DNA of 13,683 bases from CAYXBG01 sp964463145 (GCA_964463145.1 CAYXBG010000046.1:1-13683); one strand, 5' to 3'; shown: positions 1 to 6,986, numbered from the stretch's first letter. A program made the numbers and translations. The notes: generated by a model not told the origin, from the letters alone.

Positions 1-482
1 AAGAAATGGTGATGAAAATACCCCACAATCGGACCACGGCAGAAATGGGAAGTGGAATTCCCGCCACCTATGTACCAGCCCGAAACACCATCTTCCTTTC
101 CCTGGCCCTGGCTTGGGCAGAAGTTTTGGAAGCATCAGACATCTTCCTGGGTGTAAATGCTCTAGACTACAGTGGCTACCCCGATTGTCGTCCCGAATAC
201 ATTGACGCCTACCAATCTCTAGCCAATCTTGCCACAAAAGCAAGCATAGAGGGAGAGGGCCAGATTACTATACACACACCCCTCATCCGGCTAACAAAAG
301 CGCAGATTATTCATACCGGCCTAGAACTTGGTGTGGATTACAAACTCACCCACTCTTGCTACGATCCAGATCATGAAGGTCGAGCCTGTGGGACTTGTGA
401 TGCCTGTAAGCTACGATTGAAAGGGTTCGCCGAATGCGGGATTTCTGATCCTGCCTCCTACCAAAAGGGCATCAGTCTCTAA
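1..482 (+). CDS. queC: 7-cyano-7-deazaguanine (preQ0) synthase QueC, 5'-truncated by window edge
   Basis: QueC converts 7-carboxy-7-deazaguanine to preQ0 with ATP and ammonia, a cytoplasmic step of queuosine synthesis. The reading frame is open to the left edge (first whole codon at base 3), so the N-terminal PP-loop with the SGGxDS ATP motif lies outside the window. About 158 residues are visible against roughly 220-230 for the family. Counting from the first in-window Met (base 6), the family stretch GVNALDYSGYPDCRPEYI is at 49-66. The zinc-site cysteines follow as C118-X9-C128-X2-C131-X2-C134. queE starts 2 nt after the stop and queD follows, so the neighbours confirm the pathway. The family is clear; the true start cannot be seen. 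Confidence 0.95.
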   Translation, partial: EMVMKIPHNRTTAEMGSGIPATYVPARNTIFLSLALAWAEVLEASDIFLGVNALDYSGYPDCRPEYIDAYQSLANLATKASIEGEGQITIHTPLIRLTKAQIIHTGLELGVDYKLTHSCYDPDHEGRACGTCDACKLRLKGFAECGISDPASYQKGISL

Positions 483-484
483 GC

Positions 485-1126
485 ATGAGCTACTCTGTCA
501 AGGCAATCTTCTACACACTTCAAGGTGAAGGCGCCCAGACCGGTCGTCCCGCAGTTTTTTGCCGTTTTAGTCACTGTAATTTATGGACCGGCCATGAAAA
601 AGACCGTGCCAAGGCCGTTTGTCGCTTTTGTGACACAGACTTTGTTGGTACAGATGGTGCTGGAGGAGGGATATTCGAGACAGCCGAACAGCTGGCAGAA
701 GAAGTAGCCTCTCATTGGAACAATAACCGCAGTGAACATGTCAGACCTTTCGTCGTGTGTACAGGAGGGGAACCTCTCATACAATTGGATAAGTCTGCGA
801 TAGATGCACTGCACAATCGAGACTTCGAGATAGCTATTGAAACTAATGGGACCATCATCCCACCGCAGGGGATCGACTGGATCTGTGTGAGTCCAAAATC
901 AGCAGCACCTCTCGTTCTCCACGAAGGAAACGAATTGAAACTTGTCTACCCGCAGACTGGCTTATGCCCCGAAAAACTGACTGGACTGCATTTTGATTAC
1001 TACTTTTTGCAGCCCATGGACGGTCCAGAACTAGCCAAAAACACACAACTCGCCCTCGAATATGTGCTCGAACACCCTCAATGGAGATTAAGTCAACAGA
1101 TACACAAACTACTTGATATCCCCTAG
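485..1126 (+). CDS. queE: 7-carboxy-7-deazaguanine synthase QueE, radical SAM, CX14CX2C type
   Basis: This radical SAM enzyme contracts 6-carboxy-5,6,7,8-tetrahydropterin to 7-carboxy-7-deazaguanine using SAM and a [4Fe-4S] cluster. The N-terminus carries the typical FYTLQGEGAQTGRPAVF at 9-25. The cluster cysteines are C31, C46 and C49, giving CX14CX2C instead of the canonical radical SAM CX3CX2C. The insert NLWTGHEKDRAKAV between them resembles the proteobacterial/Burkholderia QueE subgroup. A CTGGEPL-type SAM-binding motif (positions 92-98) and an ETNGT motif follow. At 213 aa it has normal family length. The start ATG is 2 nt after the queC stop with only a weak Shine-Dalgarno, which suggests translational coupling. 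queD lies 57 nt downstream. Confidence 0.95.
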   Translation: MSYSVKAIFYTLQGEGAQTGRPAVFCRFSHCNLWTGHEKDRAKAVCRFCDTDFVGTDGAGGGIFETAEQLAEEVASHWNNNRSEHVRPFVVCTGGEPLIQLDKSAIDALHNRDFEIAIETNGTIIPPQGIDWICVSPKSAAPLVLHEGNELKLVYPQTGLCPEKLTGLHFDYYFLQPMDGPELAKNTQLALEYVLEHPQWRLSQQIHKLLDIP

Positions 1127-1183
1127 TCGTGATAAAAGTTCTCTGGTAGTAATCTCTTTGCATATTAGAGAAATGGTGCTCGA

Positions 1184-1546
1184 ATGATGGAAATTTTCAG
1201 GAGTTTTACTTTTGAGGCAGCACATCGACTGCCAAACGTTCCCGCCGGCCACAAGTGCGCACGCCTTCATGGTCACTCCTTTCGGGTCGACATTTATCTT
1301 GCCGGGCCGGTAAATGAACATAGCGGTTGGATAGTAGATTTTTCGGATATTAAGAAGGCCTTTGAACAAGTTCATAATACCCTTGATCACCAATACCTAA
1401 ATGAGATAGAAGGACTAAAAAATCCGACCAGCGAGAACATCGCTCTCTGGATCTGGAAGGCTATTGCTCCATCCTTACCCCTTCTTTCCAAGGTTGTCCT
1501 GCATGAGACTTGTGCGAGTGGGGTGATTTATCGAGGAGACGCTTGA
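1184..1546 (+). CDS. queD: 6-carboxy-5,6,7,8-tetrahydropterin synthase QueD
   Basis: QueD converts dihydroneopterin triphosphate to 6-carboxytetrahydropterin, the step before QueE. The zinc ligands are visible as H14 (EAAHRL) and H29/H31 in a C25-x3-HGH motif, with C25 the expected catalytic cysteine. D68-H69 (TLDHQYLNE) and E108 (HETC) fit the rest of the active site. The 120 aa length is typical. Two consecutive ATG codons (1184 and 1187) could serve as start; GGTG at 1175-1178 suits either. The gene ends the que run and converges on the dioxygenase gene, with 80 nt between the stops. No clear terminator hairpin with a T-tract is visible there. GTP cyclohydrolase is not in the window. Confidence 0.95.
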   Translation: MMEIFRSFTFEAAHRLPNVPAGHKCARLHGHSFRVDIYLAGPVNEHSGWIVDFSDIKKAFEQVHNTLDHQYLNEIEGLKNPTSENIALWIWKAIAPSLPLLSKVVLHETCASGVIYRGDA

Positions 1547-1626
1547 GACTGCTTAAACTCTTGGCCAGAATATATTGCTGACTTGCGATTGGGAATGATT
1601 TTTACGCTGCTGCTTACTCTGATTTC

Positions 1627-2511
1627 TTAACCCAGCGTCCATCTACTTGGATTGATCCCAGGTGCTTTCCGGGCCATACCCGTTGGCTTGTGTGGCTGTT
1701 CCCACACTACTCCATTGGTGTTGAGACTTTGCAAGAATGGCTTTGCTATTTCGGGGGCCATGGATACAAGATCGGGATCCCATTCCTGCATAGGTTGGAT
1801 GGGACCTGCCCATGCAGGACGATAACCCAATTGGATTAACTCTCTTGGTCGATCATCGCAGTTAGGGTGGGTACCGTGGAAAAGCAGTGCCGGAATGATA
1901 ACGGCCGAACCCGCAGGAAGGCAGAGAGTGATCTCCTCGGGGTGCGATTTATACCTGACATAGGGGTTTGCCTGAGCGTGATACGAAAGATGGGAACGAG
2001 GAATAAGCCGGAAAGGAGCCCGCTCAGGGATTAGATCATCTAGATAATACAAAACCCGCAAAAGACGGGGACAACTCCCCTCATACCCGAATAAATCCGA
2101 ACCATGTGGCTGACCATCGGTGTGCAATGATATGCCGGGGGAACCAGGATGGGTTCTTTGGAAAAATCCCCTTGTAAACACGATGTCTGGTCCAGTCAAA
2201 CTTTGGATAAAATCAATTACTGGATTACATCCGATAAGTTCTGCCACAGCCCTACTTACCCATTGAGGTTGAGTAACTGAAAAGGTCTGGTGAATGCTGT
2301 AGCTCTTATGGTCCATCTCAGCCTGAGCTAGTTCTTTCTTGAGGCGCCGAACCTGGTCCTCATCTAACACATTGGGCATTACAAGATAGCCTTCAACTTC
2401 CAGTTGACGAATCTGTGCCCCACGGTTCATAGAATCAAAATCTGTATCATCGACTTTCATGGAGGCTATTTTTTCGTTGCCTTGAATTATTGGAGTCTTA
2501 GTACTTGTCAT
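1627..2511 (-). CDS. Phytanoyl-CoA dioxygenase (PhyH) family Fe(II)/2-oxoglutarate oxygenase
   Basis: Members of this family hydroxylate small molecules using Fe(II), O2 and 2-oxoglutarate; the substrate cannot be read from the sequence. The expected facial triad is present: H130-T-D132 (SLHTDGQPHG) and a distal H in FHGTHPN (H212 is the best fit, H215 the alternative). R223 in RPRELIQLGYRPAW is suited to bind the 2-oxoglutarate carboxylate. No signal peptide is seen, so it is probably cytoplasmic. The 294 aa length is ordinary for bacterial PhyH proteins. The ATG at 2511 has a good AGGGAGA site at 2518-2524. It lies 73 nt downstream of the propeller glycosidase gene on the same strand and may be co-transcribed with it. 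The family call is firm; the role in sugar or osmolyte catabolism is only inferred from neighbours. Confidence 0.88.
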   Translation of the reverse strand: MTSTKTPIIQGNEKIASMKVDDTDFDSMNRGAQIRQLEVEGYLVMPNVLDEDQVRRLKKELAQAEMDHKSYSIHQTFSVTQPQWVSRAVAELIGCNPVIDFIQSLTGPDIVFTRGFFQRTHPGSPGISLHTDGQPHGSDLFGYEGSCPRLLRVLYYLDDLIPERAPFRLIPRSHLSYHAQANPYVRYKSHPEEITLCLPAGSAVIIPALLFHGTHPNCDDRPRELIQLGYRPAWAGPIQPMQEWDPDLVSMAPEIAKPFLQSLNTNGVVWEQPHKPTGMARKAPGINPSRWTLG

Positions 2512-2584
2512 GATAAATCTCCCTAACGAATTCGTAATAGCTCGGATCGCTCAACTGAAGTTCGAATCCCATCTTCTTATCAAT

Positions 2585-3565
2585 TCATCGGGCCCAATCC
2601 CAGGCCTGGAAATCCTTACTCCAGGCTAATCCCAGACTAGAATGGGTACTGAACATAGTTCGTTCGTCTTCTGGGCCACTGCCATGAAAAAACATCAGCA
2701 ATCTGCCTATTTTTGGTTCACCCCGTAGATCGAGAACAAACCCCGCAGTAAGGCGCCCCTGCGCCCAATCCCACTCCTGCTGGCCAAGAGTGATAAGTGG
2801 ACCCCAGTCTCTCCAGTTTTTCATGTTGGTTGACCTTTTTATGCCGATCCCGTTTTTAGGGGAATGGAACATTAGGTACTCCTCCCCATCCACTAATATG
2901 CATACGTTCTCTCCGGCTGAGATACGATTGAAATAGGTCCAGTTTTTCAGGTCATAGGAGTACGACATATTGGCTGCGTTGTCGTCAAAGAAACACCACC
3001 ATTTCCCAGGGGAATCCTTGTCCTGTACAAGAAATGCATCTATCAACCTCCCCATCTCTTCAACTGGGACTCCGGGTCCCTTGACGCGTAAAAGTTCGGG
3101 TGGTCCCCAGTTCTCTAGATCCTTGCTCCTGGTAACCCAAATACGAGAATCCTCATTTCCGTATTTTTCCCCATTCGGAGTTGGATATGTCTGCATGCAA
3201 AGGAGCCACTCATCCCCATAGCGAACAACATTACCTGGACTAGCAAAATTCAAGGTCCGGGAACGAGGCGTAATCGGAATAGGGGCAGTCCACTTAATCA
3301 GATCAGTGCTTTTGCTGGTGGCCACAACCCAGAAATGACGACCGACTTCGTCGGTGGTGATATAGGTGTAAAAAAGCCTGAATATTCCATCATAGTACAA
3401 TACTGTAGGATCACGGAATGCCAGTCGGGAGTTACCCTTAAAAATAATAGGTGAAGCTATTGAGTTGAATTCTATAGGAGAAGATTCCAGAATTTGGACC
3501 GACCCTGTCAAGAGTGCTATCCCCAATGCTATTGTAGCGCCACTACCACCAATCATTCTGCCCAT
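2585..3565 (-). CDS. Secreted five-bladed beta-propeller glycoside hydrolase-like protein (GH43/GH32 superfamily fold)
   Basis: The N-terminus has a hydrophobic leader (about 8-25), so export is likely; no clear lipobox is seen. R51-D52-P53 (LAFRDPTVLYYDG) matches the RDP motif near the first blade of GH43/GH32/GH68-type glycosidases, where the Asp is catalytic. Blade-type repeats of form S-x-D-L-x-x-W recur at about 86-92, 147-153, 203-209, 245-251 and 316-322, as expected for five blades. E170 (VPVEEMGRLIDAF) is a possible general acid but is not assigned with certainty. At 326 aa it is a single catalytic domain without an accessory module. The start has a strong AGAGGTGA site (3575-3582). 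It is divergent from the Gfo/Idh gene and upstream of the PhyH gene. The linkage hydrolysed is unknown, and a phosphorylase (GH130-like) or non-catalytic relative remains possible. Confidence 0.75.
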   Translation of the reverse strand: MGRMIGGSGATIALGIALLTGSVQILESSPIEFNSIASPIIFKGNSRLAFRDPTVLYYDGIFRLFYTYITTDEVGRHFWVVATSKSTDLIKWTAPIPITPRSRTLNFASPGNVVRYGDEWLLCMQTYPTPNGEKYGNEDSRIWVTRSKDLENWGPPELLRVKGPGVPVEEMGRLIDAFLVQDKDSPGKWWCFFDDNAANMSYSYDLKNWTYFNRISAGENVCILVDGEEYLMFHSPKNGIGIKRSTNMKNWRDWGPLITLGQQEWDWAQGRLTAGFVLDLRGEPKIGRLLMFFHGSGPEDERTMFSTHSSLGLAWSKDFQAWDWAR

Positions 3566-3687
3566 TTAGTTATTTCACCTCTTTCGGTATCATTTGTAAA
3601 CTAAGTGGGTGGAATCAGCTCACTGACAGACTGAAAATAGTTCGAAATTTTGTAATGCCTTGCTTATATTGTGGGGGGTAATTTCAG
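3566..3687. promoter_or_regulatory. Divergent intergenic region between glycosidase-like and Gfo/Idh genes
   Basis: These 122 bases separate two genes read away from each other, so promoters for both should lie here. On the plus strand CTGACA (3623-3628), TGTAAT (3651-3656) and TATATT (3665-3670) resemble sigma-70 elements, but no pair has ideal spacing (CTGACA to TGTAAT is 22 bp). A short TCAG/CTGA inverted repeat sits at 3615-3626. A G-run at 3673-3678 may serve as the ribosome-binding site of the plus-strand gene. Exact promoters cannot be fixed by eye. Confidence 0.45.
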
Positions 3688-4869
3688 ATGTACCGCAGAG
3701 ATTTTTTGAATTTTGCCGCAGTTGGTCCTGCAGCTCCTTGGATTTTGCAGAGTCGACTGTCTAAAAAACCAATGTACCGAGCCTGTGTTATCGGCGATAC
3801 AGGTCATGGCAACTATGGACACAGCCAACATCTACTCTGGACTCTTCACCCCGCTGTAAAGGTAGTGGGCCTGGCAGACCCTGATCCGAAAGGCCGTCGA
3901 GAACATGCTGCCGAGTCTGGAAGCGATAATACCTATGCTGACTTCCGTGAAATGCTCGCCCGTGAAAAACCAGACCTGGTTGCCGTCGGGCCACGATGGA
4001 CAGTGAATCACCGGGACTATGTCATAGCCTGTGCAGAGGTGGGAGCTCATGGGATTATTGAAAAACCCCTTGCAGTAGATATGGCGGAGGCCGATCAGAT
4101 GCTAGATGCTATCTCTAGCCGAAATCTGAAATGGGCAATATCCTTCAATCAGGCCGCATCTCCAATCCTTCAGCACGCCCGCAAGGTTGTGATGGAAGAC
4201 GGGCTCATTGGAGAAGTACTAGAAATCCGTGCTCGAGGCAAAGAAGACCGTAGAGCCGGAGCAGAAGATATGATCGTATTGGGATGTCATATTTTTGACA
4301 TAATGATTTCTTTCCTAGGACCACCTCTTTGGTGTGCATCCTCGATAAGTGAGGGAGAGCGTCCCGCCTCGGTCGAAGATATCAGAGAAGCCACGGAATC
4401 ACTCGGACCTATTGTCGGCAACCGGATCCAGGCGACCTTTGGATTCGAGGGTGCAATCAACGGCTACTTTTCCTCCCAGAAAAACAGTCACGGCAATCAA
4501 GGAAGATGGGGGCTTGATATCTACGGAACGCAGGGAATGGTTACGATCCGCACTAACCATGTAGCTAGAGCCGCTTGGTTGCCTGACCCTTCCTGGGCTA
4601 CTGGAAAAGACCGTCCAGCTTGGAGACCGTTACCAGGAGCACCCATTGTCGAGCCCGGTCCTTCTGAGGTGTGGTACTACGCTCCCATTGTGACTGACTT
4701 GATCGAAGCAATAGAAATGGACCGCGAGCCTCGGACCAGCCTGGCAGATGGCCGAGCTGCTTTGGAGATGACCCAAGCAGTTTTTGAATCTCATATACAG
4801 GGTGGTCAACCTGTCCGATTCCCTTTGTCTCAGCGTGATCACCCTTTAAAACGCTGGGGAACATCATGA
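3688..4869 (+). CDS. Gfo/Idh/MocA family NAD(P)-dependent oxidoreductase with Tat-type leader
   Basis: The family oxidises or reduces sugars, polyols and related rings with bound or dissociable NAD(P). The N-terminus reads YRRDFLNFAAVGPAAPWIL: twin Arg at 3-4 before a short hydrophobic stretch, a Tat-like leader, though no clear AxA cleavage site follows. The Rossmann segment is RACVIGDTGHGNYGH (31-45), a glycine-rich variant of GxGxxG. E125-K126-P127 is the family EKP motif with the catalytic/hydride-transfer Lys. D194-x4-G-x-H201-x2-D204 corresponds to the second active-site motif. The C-terminal alpha/beta dimerisation domain is complete; the length of 393 aa is normal. It converges with the TIM-barrel isomerase, whose leader is also of Tat type, which suggests work on the same exported pathway. 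Substrate unknown; the leader could also be vestigial. Confidence 0.88.
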   Translation: MYRRDFLNFAAVGPAAPWILQSRLSKKPMYRACVIGDTGHGNYGHSQHLLWTLHPAVKVVGLADPDPKGRREHAAESGSDNTYADFREMLAREKPDLVAVGPRWTVNHRDYVIACAEVGAHGIIEKPLAVDMAEADQMLDAISSRNLKWAISFNQAASPILQHARKVVMEDGLIGEVLEIRARGKEDRRAGAEDMIVLGCHIFDIMISFLGPPLWCASSISEGERPASVEDIREATESLGPIVGNRIQATFGFEGAINGYFSSQKNSHGNQGRWGLDIYGTQGMVTIRTNHVARAAWLPDPSWATGKDRPAWRPLPGAPIVEPGPSEVWYYAPIVTDLIEAIEMDREPRTSLADGRAALEMTQAVFESHIQGGQPVRFPLSQRDHPLKRWGTS

Positions 4870-4875
4870 CGAGAA

Positions 4876-4895
4876 TTACTTCGGAGCGGAAGTAA
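4876..4895. terminator. Possible bidirectional hairpin between convergent genes
   Basis: TTACTTC (4876-4882) and GAAGTAA (4889-4895) form a perfect 7-bp stem around a 6-nt loop, just after the Gfo/Idh stop and before the isomerase stop on the other strand. No T-tract follows on either strand, so intrinsic termination would be weak. A short second CCTC/GAGG pairing lies at about 4908-4922. Confidence 0.3.
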
Positions 4896-4928
4896 ACAGT
4901 CAACAGCCTCTGTTATTGAGGGGAGGGT

Positions 4929-5894
4929 CTAGACTAGGTTGGTCATGCTGGCCAAGAACTTGCTGCTGCGGCTAACAGCCTCGGAAACCGGCATAACTCC
5001 TTGAAAGGATTGATGTATCGTCAAATAACCCGAATATTCAATCGCGTGCAACCCTTCAAAAACCGCTGAAAAATCGACGCCTCCTTCTTCCCAGAGACCT
5101 ATATGATCCACACGTCGTGGACCATGCGACCATGTGCCAACCTGTGCTTCTCCCTCTGGATTTAGCCTGTGGTTCTGCACGTACACATTAAAAATCGACT
5201 GGCCAAGTCTTTTGATTGTCTCCGGACCATAATCTTCCCCTGCTATCATCCAATTCGCAGGTTCATAGATAATTCCGAAATTACTGCGAGCTACCTTTTT
5301 GATTACGTCTAATGAGCCATCTACCGTTTCGAAGAGACTGGAATTGTGGGACTGGTGAGCCAAGCGGATTCCGCGCTCTTTAGCTTCATCGCTAGCTCGA
5401 GAAGCCCACTCGATATCTTCTTCTTTTTTCATACAGACCCTAATCAAGTCAGCTCCAAATGTCTCAGCGAGGTCAAGGTACGGCTTAATATTACGTAGAC
5501 CATCAGGTCCGTGCTCGTCATTGCGGGGAACCGAAAAATCTCCCGTGACCATTCCCACTCTCAAACCAGAATGCAGAATCTTATCGGCCATAGCCTTAAT
5601 AATCTCAGATTCCGTGTGTATGCCTGCTGTGGAAGCACGCATACACATCGCGCGAAAATCATACTTCAGGGCTAGATCAATCAGTTCTTCAATCGTCATG
5701 GACGATTCTTTCTTGTTGTGAAAAGATTCTGCCACACGAACTGATAAAGAAAGCTGTATACCTCGCTGGGGTGAATCCACCTTTAGTTCTGGCTGACTGA
5801 TTGCTTGAGGCTCTTGACTACATCCAATGGCTGAAGCTGCAGAGACAAGTAAAGAATTTTTTAGAAATGACCGTCGTGTCGAATAAGGAGCCAT
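4929..5894 (-). CDS. Sugar phosphate isomerase/epimerase-like TIM-barrel protein (xylose isomerase-like/AP endonuclease 2 fold), Tat-leader lipoprotein candidate
   Basis: From the ATG at 5894 the protein is 321 aa. T-R7-R8-S-F-L-K is a good twin-arginine motif, followed by a hydrophobic stretch and S-A-I-G-C25, a near-lipobox, so a Tat-exported lipoprotein is plausible. The rest is a TIM barrel of the xylose isomerase-like family. Candidate metal-site residues are H180 and H183 (LAHQSHNSSLFET), E211 (YEPAN), H242 (VQNHRL) and H294 (TIHQSF). An upstream TTG at 5927 would extend the frame by 11 residues, but that puts the RR motif further in and lacks a Shine-Dalgarno. The ATG has GGGAAGG (5901-5907) 6 nt upstream. 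Despite the family name, exported members need not act on phosphosugars; epimerase, isomerase or keto-sugar lyase activity are all open. Confidence 0.82.
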   Translation of the reverse strand: MAPYSTRRSFLKNSLLVSAASAIGCSQEPQAISQPELKVDSPQRGIQLSLSVRVAESFHNKKESSMTIEELIDLALKYDFRAMCMRASTAGIHTESEIIKAMADKILHSGLRVGMVTGDFSVPRNDEHGPDGLRNIKPYLDLAETFGADLIRVCMKKEEDIEWASRASDEAKERGIRLAHQSHNSSLFETVDGSLDVIKKVARSNFGIIYEPANWMIAGEDYGPETIKRLGQSIFNVYVQNHRLNPEGEAQVGTWSHGPRRVDHIGLWEEGGVDFSAVFEGLHAIEYSGYLTIHQSFQGVMPVSEAVSRSSKFLASMTNLV

Positions 5895-5900
5895 ACGAAC

Positions 5901-5907
5901 CCTTCCC
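5901..5907 (-). promoter_or_regulatory. Ribosome-binding site fixing the isomerase start
   Basis: GGGAAGG on the minus strand lies 6 nt before the ATG at 5894. This favours that ATG over the TTG 33 nt further upstream. Confidence 0.6.
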
Positions 5908-5914
5908 TGAGTGT

Positions 5915-5931
5915 TAGTTTTGTACAAACTA
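5915..5931. promoter_or_regulatory. Operator-like inverted repeat at the predicted isomerase transcription start
   Basis: TTTGTACAAA at 5919-5928 is a perfect 10-bp palindrome. It extends on both sides (TAG / CTA) with a single bulged base at 5918. It is centred on the transcription start predicted from the promoter at 5931-5959, the position expected for a repressor site. No regulator gene is in the window. Confidence 0.3.
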
Positions 5932-5959
5932 GTCTAAAGCGGCTTACCCTTTTCAGCAA
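5931..5959 (-). promoter_or_regulatory. Candidate sigma-70 promoter of the isomerase gene
   Basis: On the minus strand TTGCTG (5954-5959) and TAGACT (5931-5936) are separated by exactly 17 bp and match the consensus at 3 and 4 of 6 bases. Transcription would begin near 5924, leaving a leader of about 30 nt before the ATG at 5894. The remainder of the 5928-6074 spacer shows only a 6-bp pairing (6048-6053 with 6065-6070) downstream of korB, with no T-tract. Confidence 0.35.
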
Positions 5960-6074
5960 GCGGTATAACCCGCCCTGTTAACCCTCGACACAAGGAACTC
6001 CTGGACTCACGGGGGAAATCACTCGGTGGATAGTAATACAGATCGAGAGATAGACGGGCCCAGGCTATCTATAC

Positions 6075-6986
6075 TTACATCATCCGCTTTATTATCTGCT
6101 GACTTTGCTCTTTGGTGACGGCAACCGGCCGGAAACTGAGGGGTCCGCCCTCATCTAAGACTGCTTCTTGATCCTCTAAAGTGGCTTGCTCTCTCTGGAG
6201 GAAAAGCCCAGTATAGATAGTGTCCCCCCACTCCATTGCCTTTTCACAAGCGGCTTTCCAATCACTGACATCGTGCCCTTCATCCTCTAACCGTTTTATT
6301 CTTGGTTTGAAAAACTTGTAGTCATTATCGTGATTAAAGGTTACGCATGGGCTGAACACATCGATATGTGCAAAACCTTTGTGCTTTATAGCTTGCTCCA
6401 TCAAGGAAATCATATGCTTGGGGTCGCCGCTGAAAGCCCGGGCTACAAAAGTGGCTCCATTCATGATGGATGATGTAATGGGGTTTATAGGCGTCTCCAC
6501 ATTTCCAAAAGGAGTGCTTTTGGTTTTCATTCCCTGACAGCTTGTGGGGGATATTTGTCCCGTAGTAAGGCCATAGATCTGGTTGTTCATGACAACGTAT
6601 GTCAGGTTGACATTGCGACGAGCAAGATGGGTGAAATGATTACCTCCTATGCCGTAACCGTCTCCATCCCCGCCAGTCGCGATTACTGTCAGTTCATGAT
6701 TAGCCAATTTGACACCAGTCGCCACAGGAAGTGCTCTCCCGTGTAATGTGTGCATACCGTAAGCATTGAAATATCCCGGCAAGTTAGAAGAGCAACCTAT
6801 ACCACTTACAGTCACTATTTCATGGGGCTGCAGTTCCAGTGAGGCACAGGCAGCCTGGAGCCCCCTTAGAACTCCAAAATCACCACAGCCTGCACACCAG
6901 TCTGGATCTACTTTGCCTTTGAAGTCCTTTGCCTTAAGTGGTTCTGGTGGTGGTCCGGAATTAATGTCTTCTATGATTACGCTCAT
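6075..6986 (-). CDS. korB: 2-oxoacid:ferredoxin oxidoreductase beta subunit (KorB-like)
   Basis: This is the thiamine-diphosphate-binding subunit of a CoA-dependent 2-oxoacid:ferredoxin oxidoreductase, which decarboxylates 2-oxoglutarate or a related acid to the acyl-CoA and reduces ferredoxin. W30-C31-x2-C34-G-D-F-G is the signature with two cluster cysteines; C214 (FSPCVTFN) is the likely further ligand. G106-D-G-D-G-Y-G with N116 and NN at 134-135 form the ThDP/Mg2+ motif. At 303 aa it is slightly shorter than many KorB proteins but complete. GAGGAG (6993-6998), 6 nt before the ATG, abuts the korA stop, so the two genes are co-translated. Substrate choice (2-oxoglutarate versus pyruvate or branched-chain acids) is inferred from similarity to KorB and not proven. 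Confidence 0.9.
   Translation of the reverse strand: MSVIIEDINSGPPPEPLKAKDFKGKVDPDWCAGCGDFGVLRGLQAACASLELQPHEIVTVSGIGCSSNLPGYFNAYGMHTLHGRALPVATGVKLANHELTVIATGGDGDGYGIGGNHFTHLARRNVNLTYVVMNNQIYGLTTGQISPTSCQGMKTKSTPFGNVETPINPITSSIMNGATFVARAFSGDPKHMISLMEQAIKHKGFAHIDVFSPCVTFNHDNDYKFFKPRIKRLEDEGHDVSDWKAACEKAMEWGDTIYTGLFLQREQATLEDQEAVLDEGGPLSFRPVAVTKEQSQQIIKRMM

Noticed and set aside
2526..2535. ACGAATTCGT perfect palindrome upstream of the PhyH gene
   Set aside because: A 10-bp palindrome is expected several times by chance in a window of this size, and it has no supporting promoter geometry.
2512..2584. Complete tRNA gene in the PhyH-glycosidase spacer
   Set aside because: Only a T-loop-like string is present; the T-stem does not pair, and there is no D-arm, anticodon arm or matching acceptor stem.
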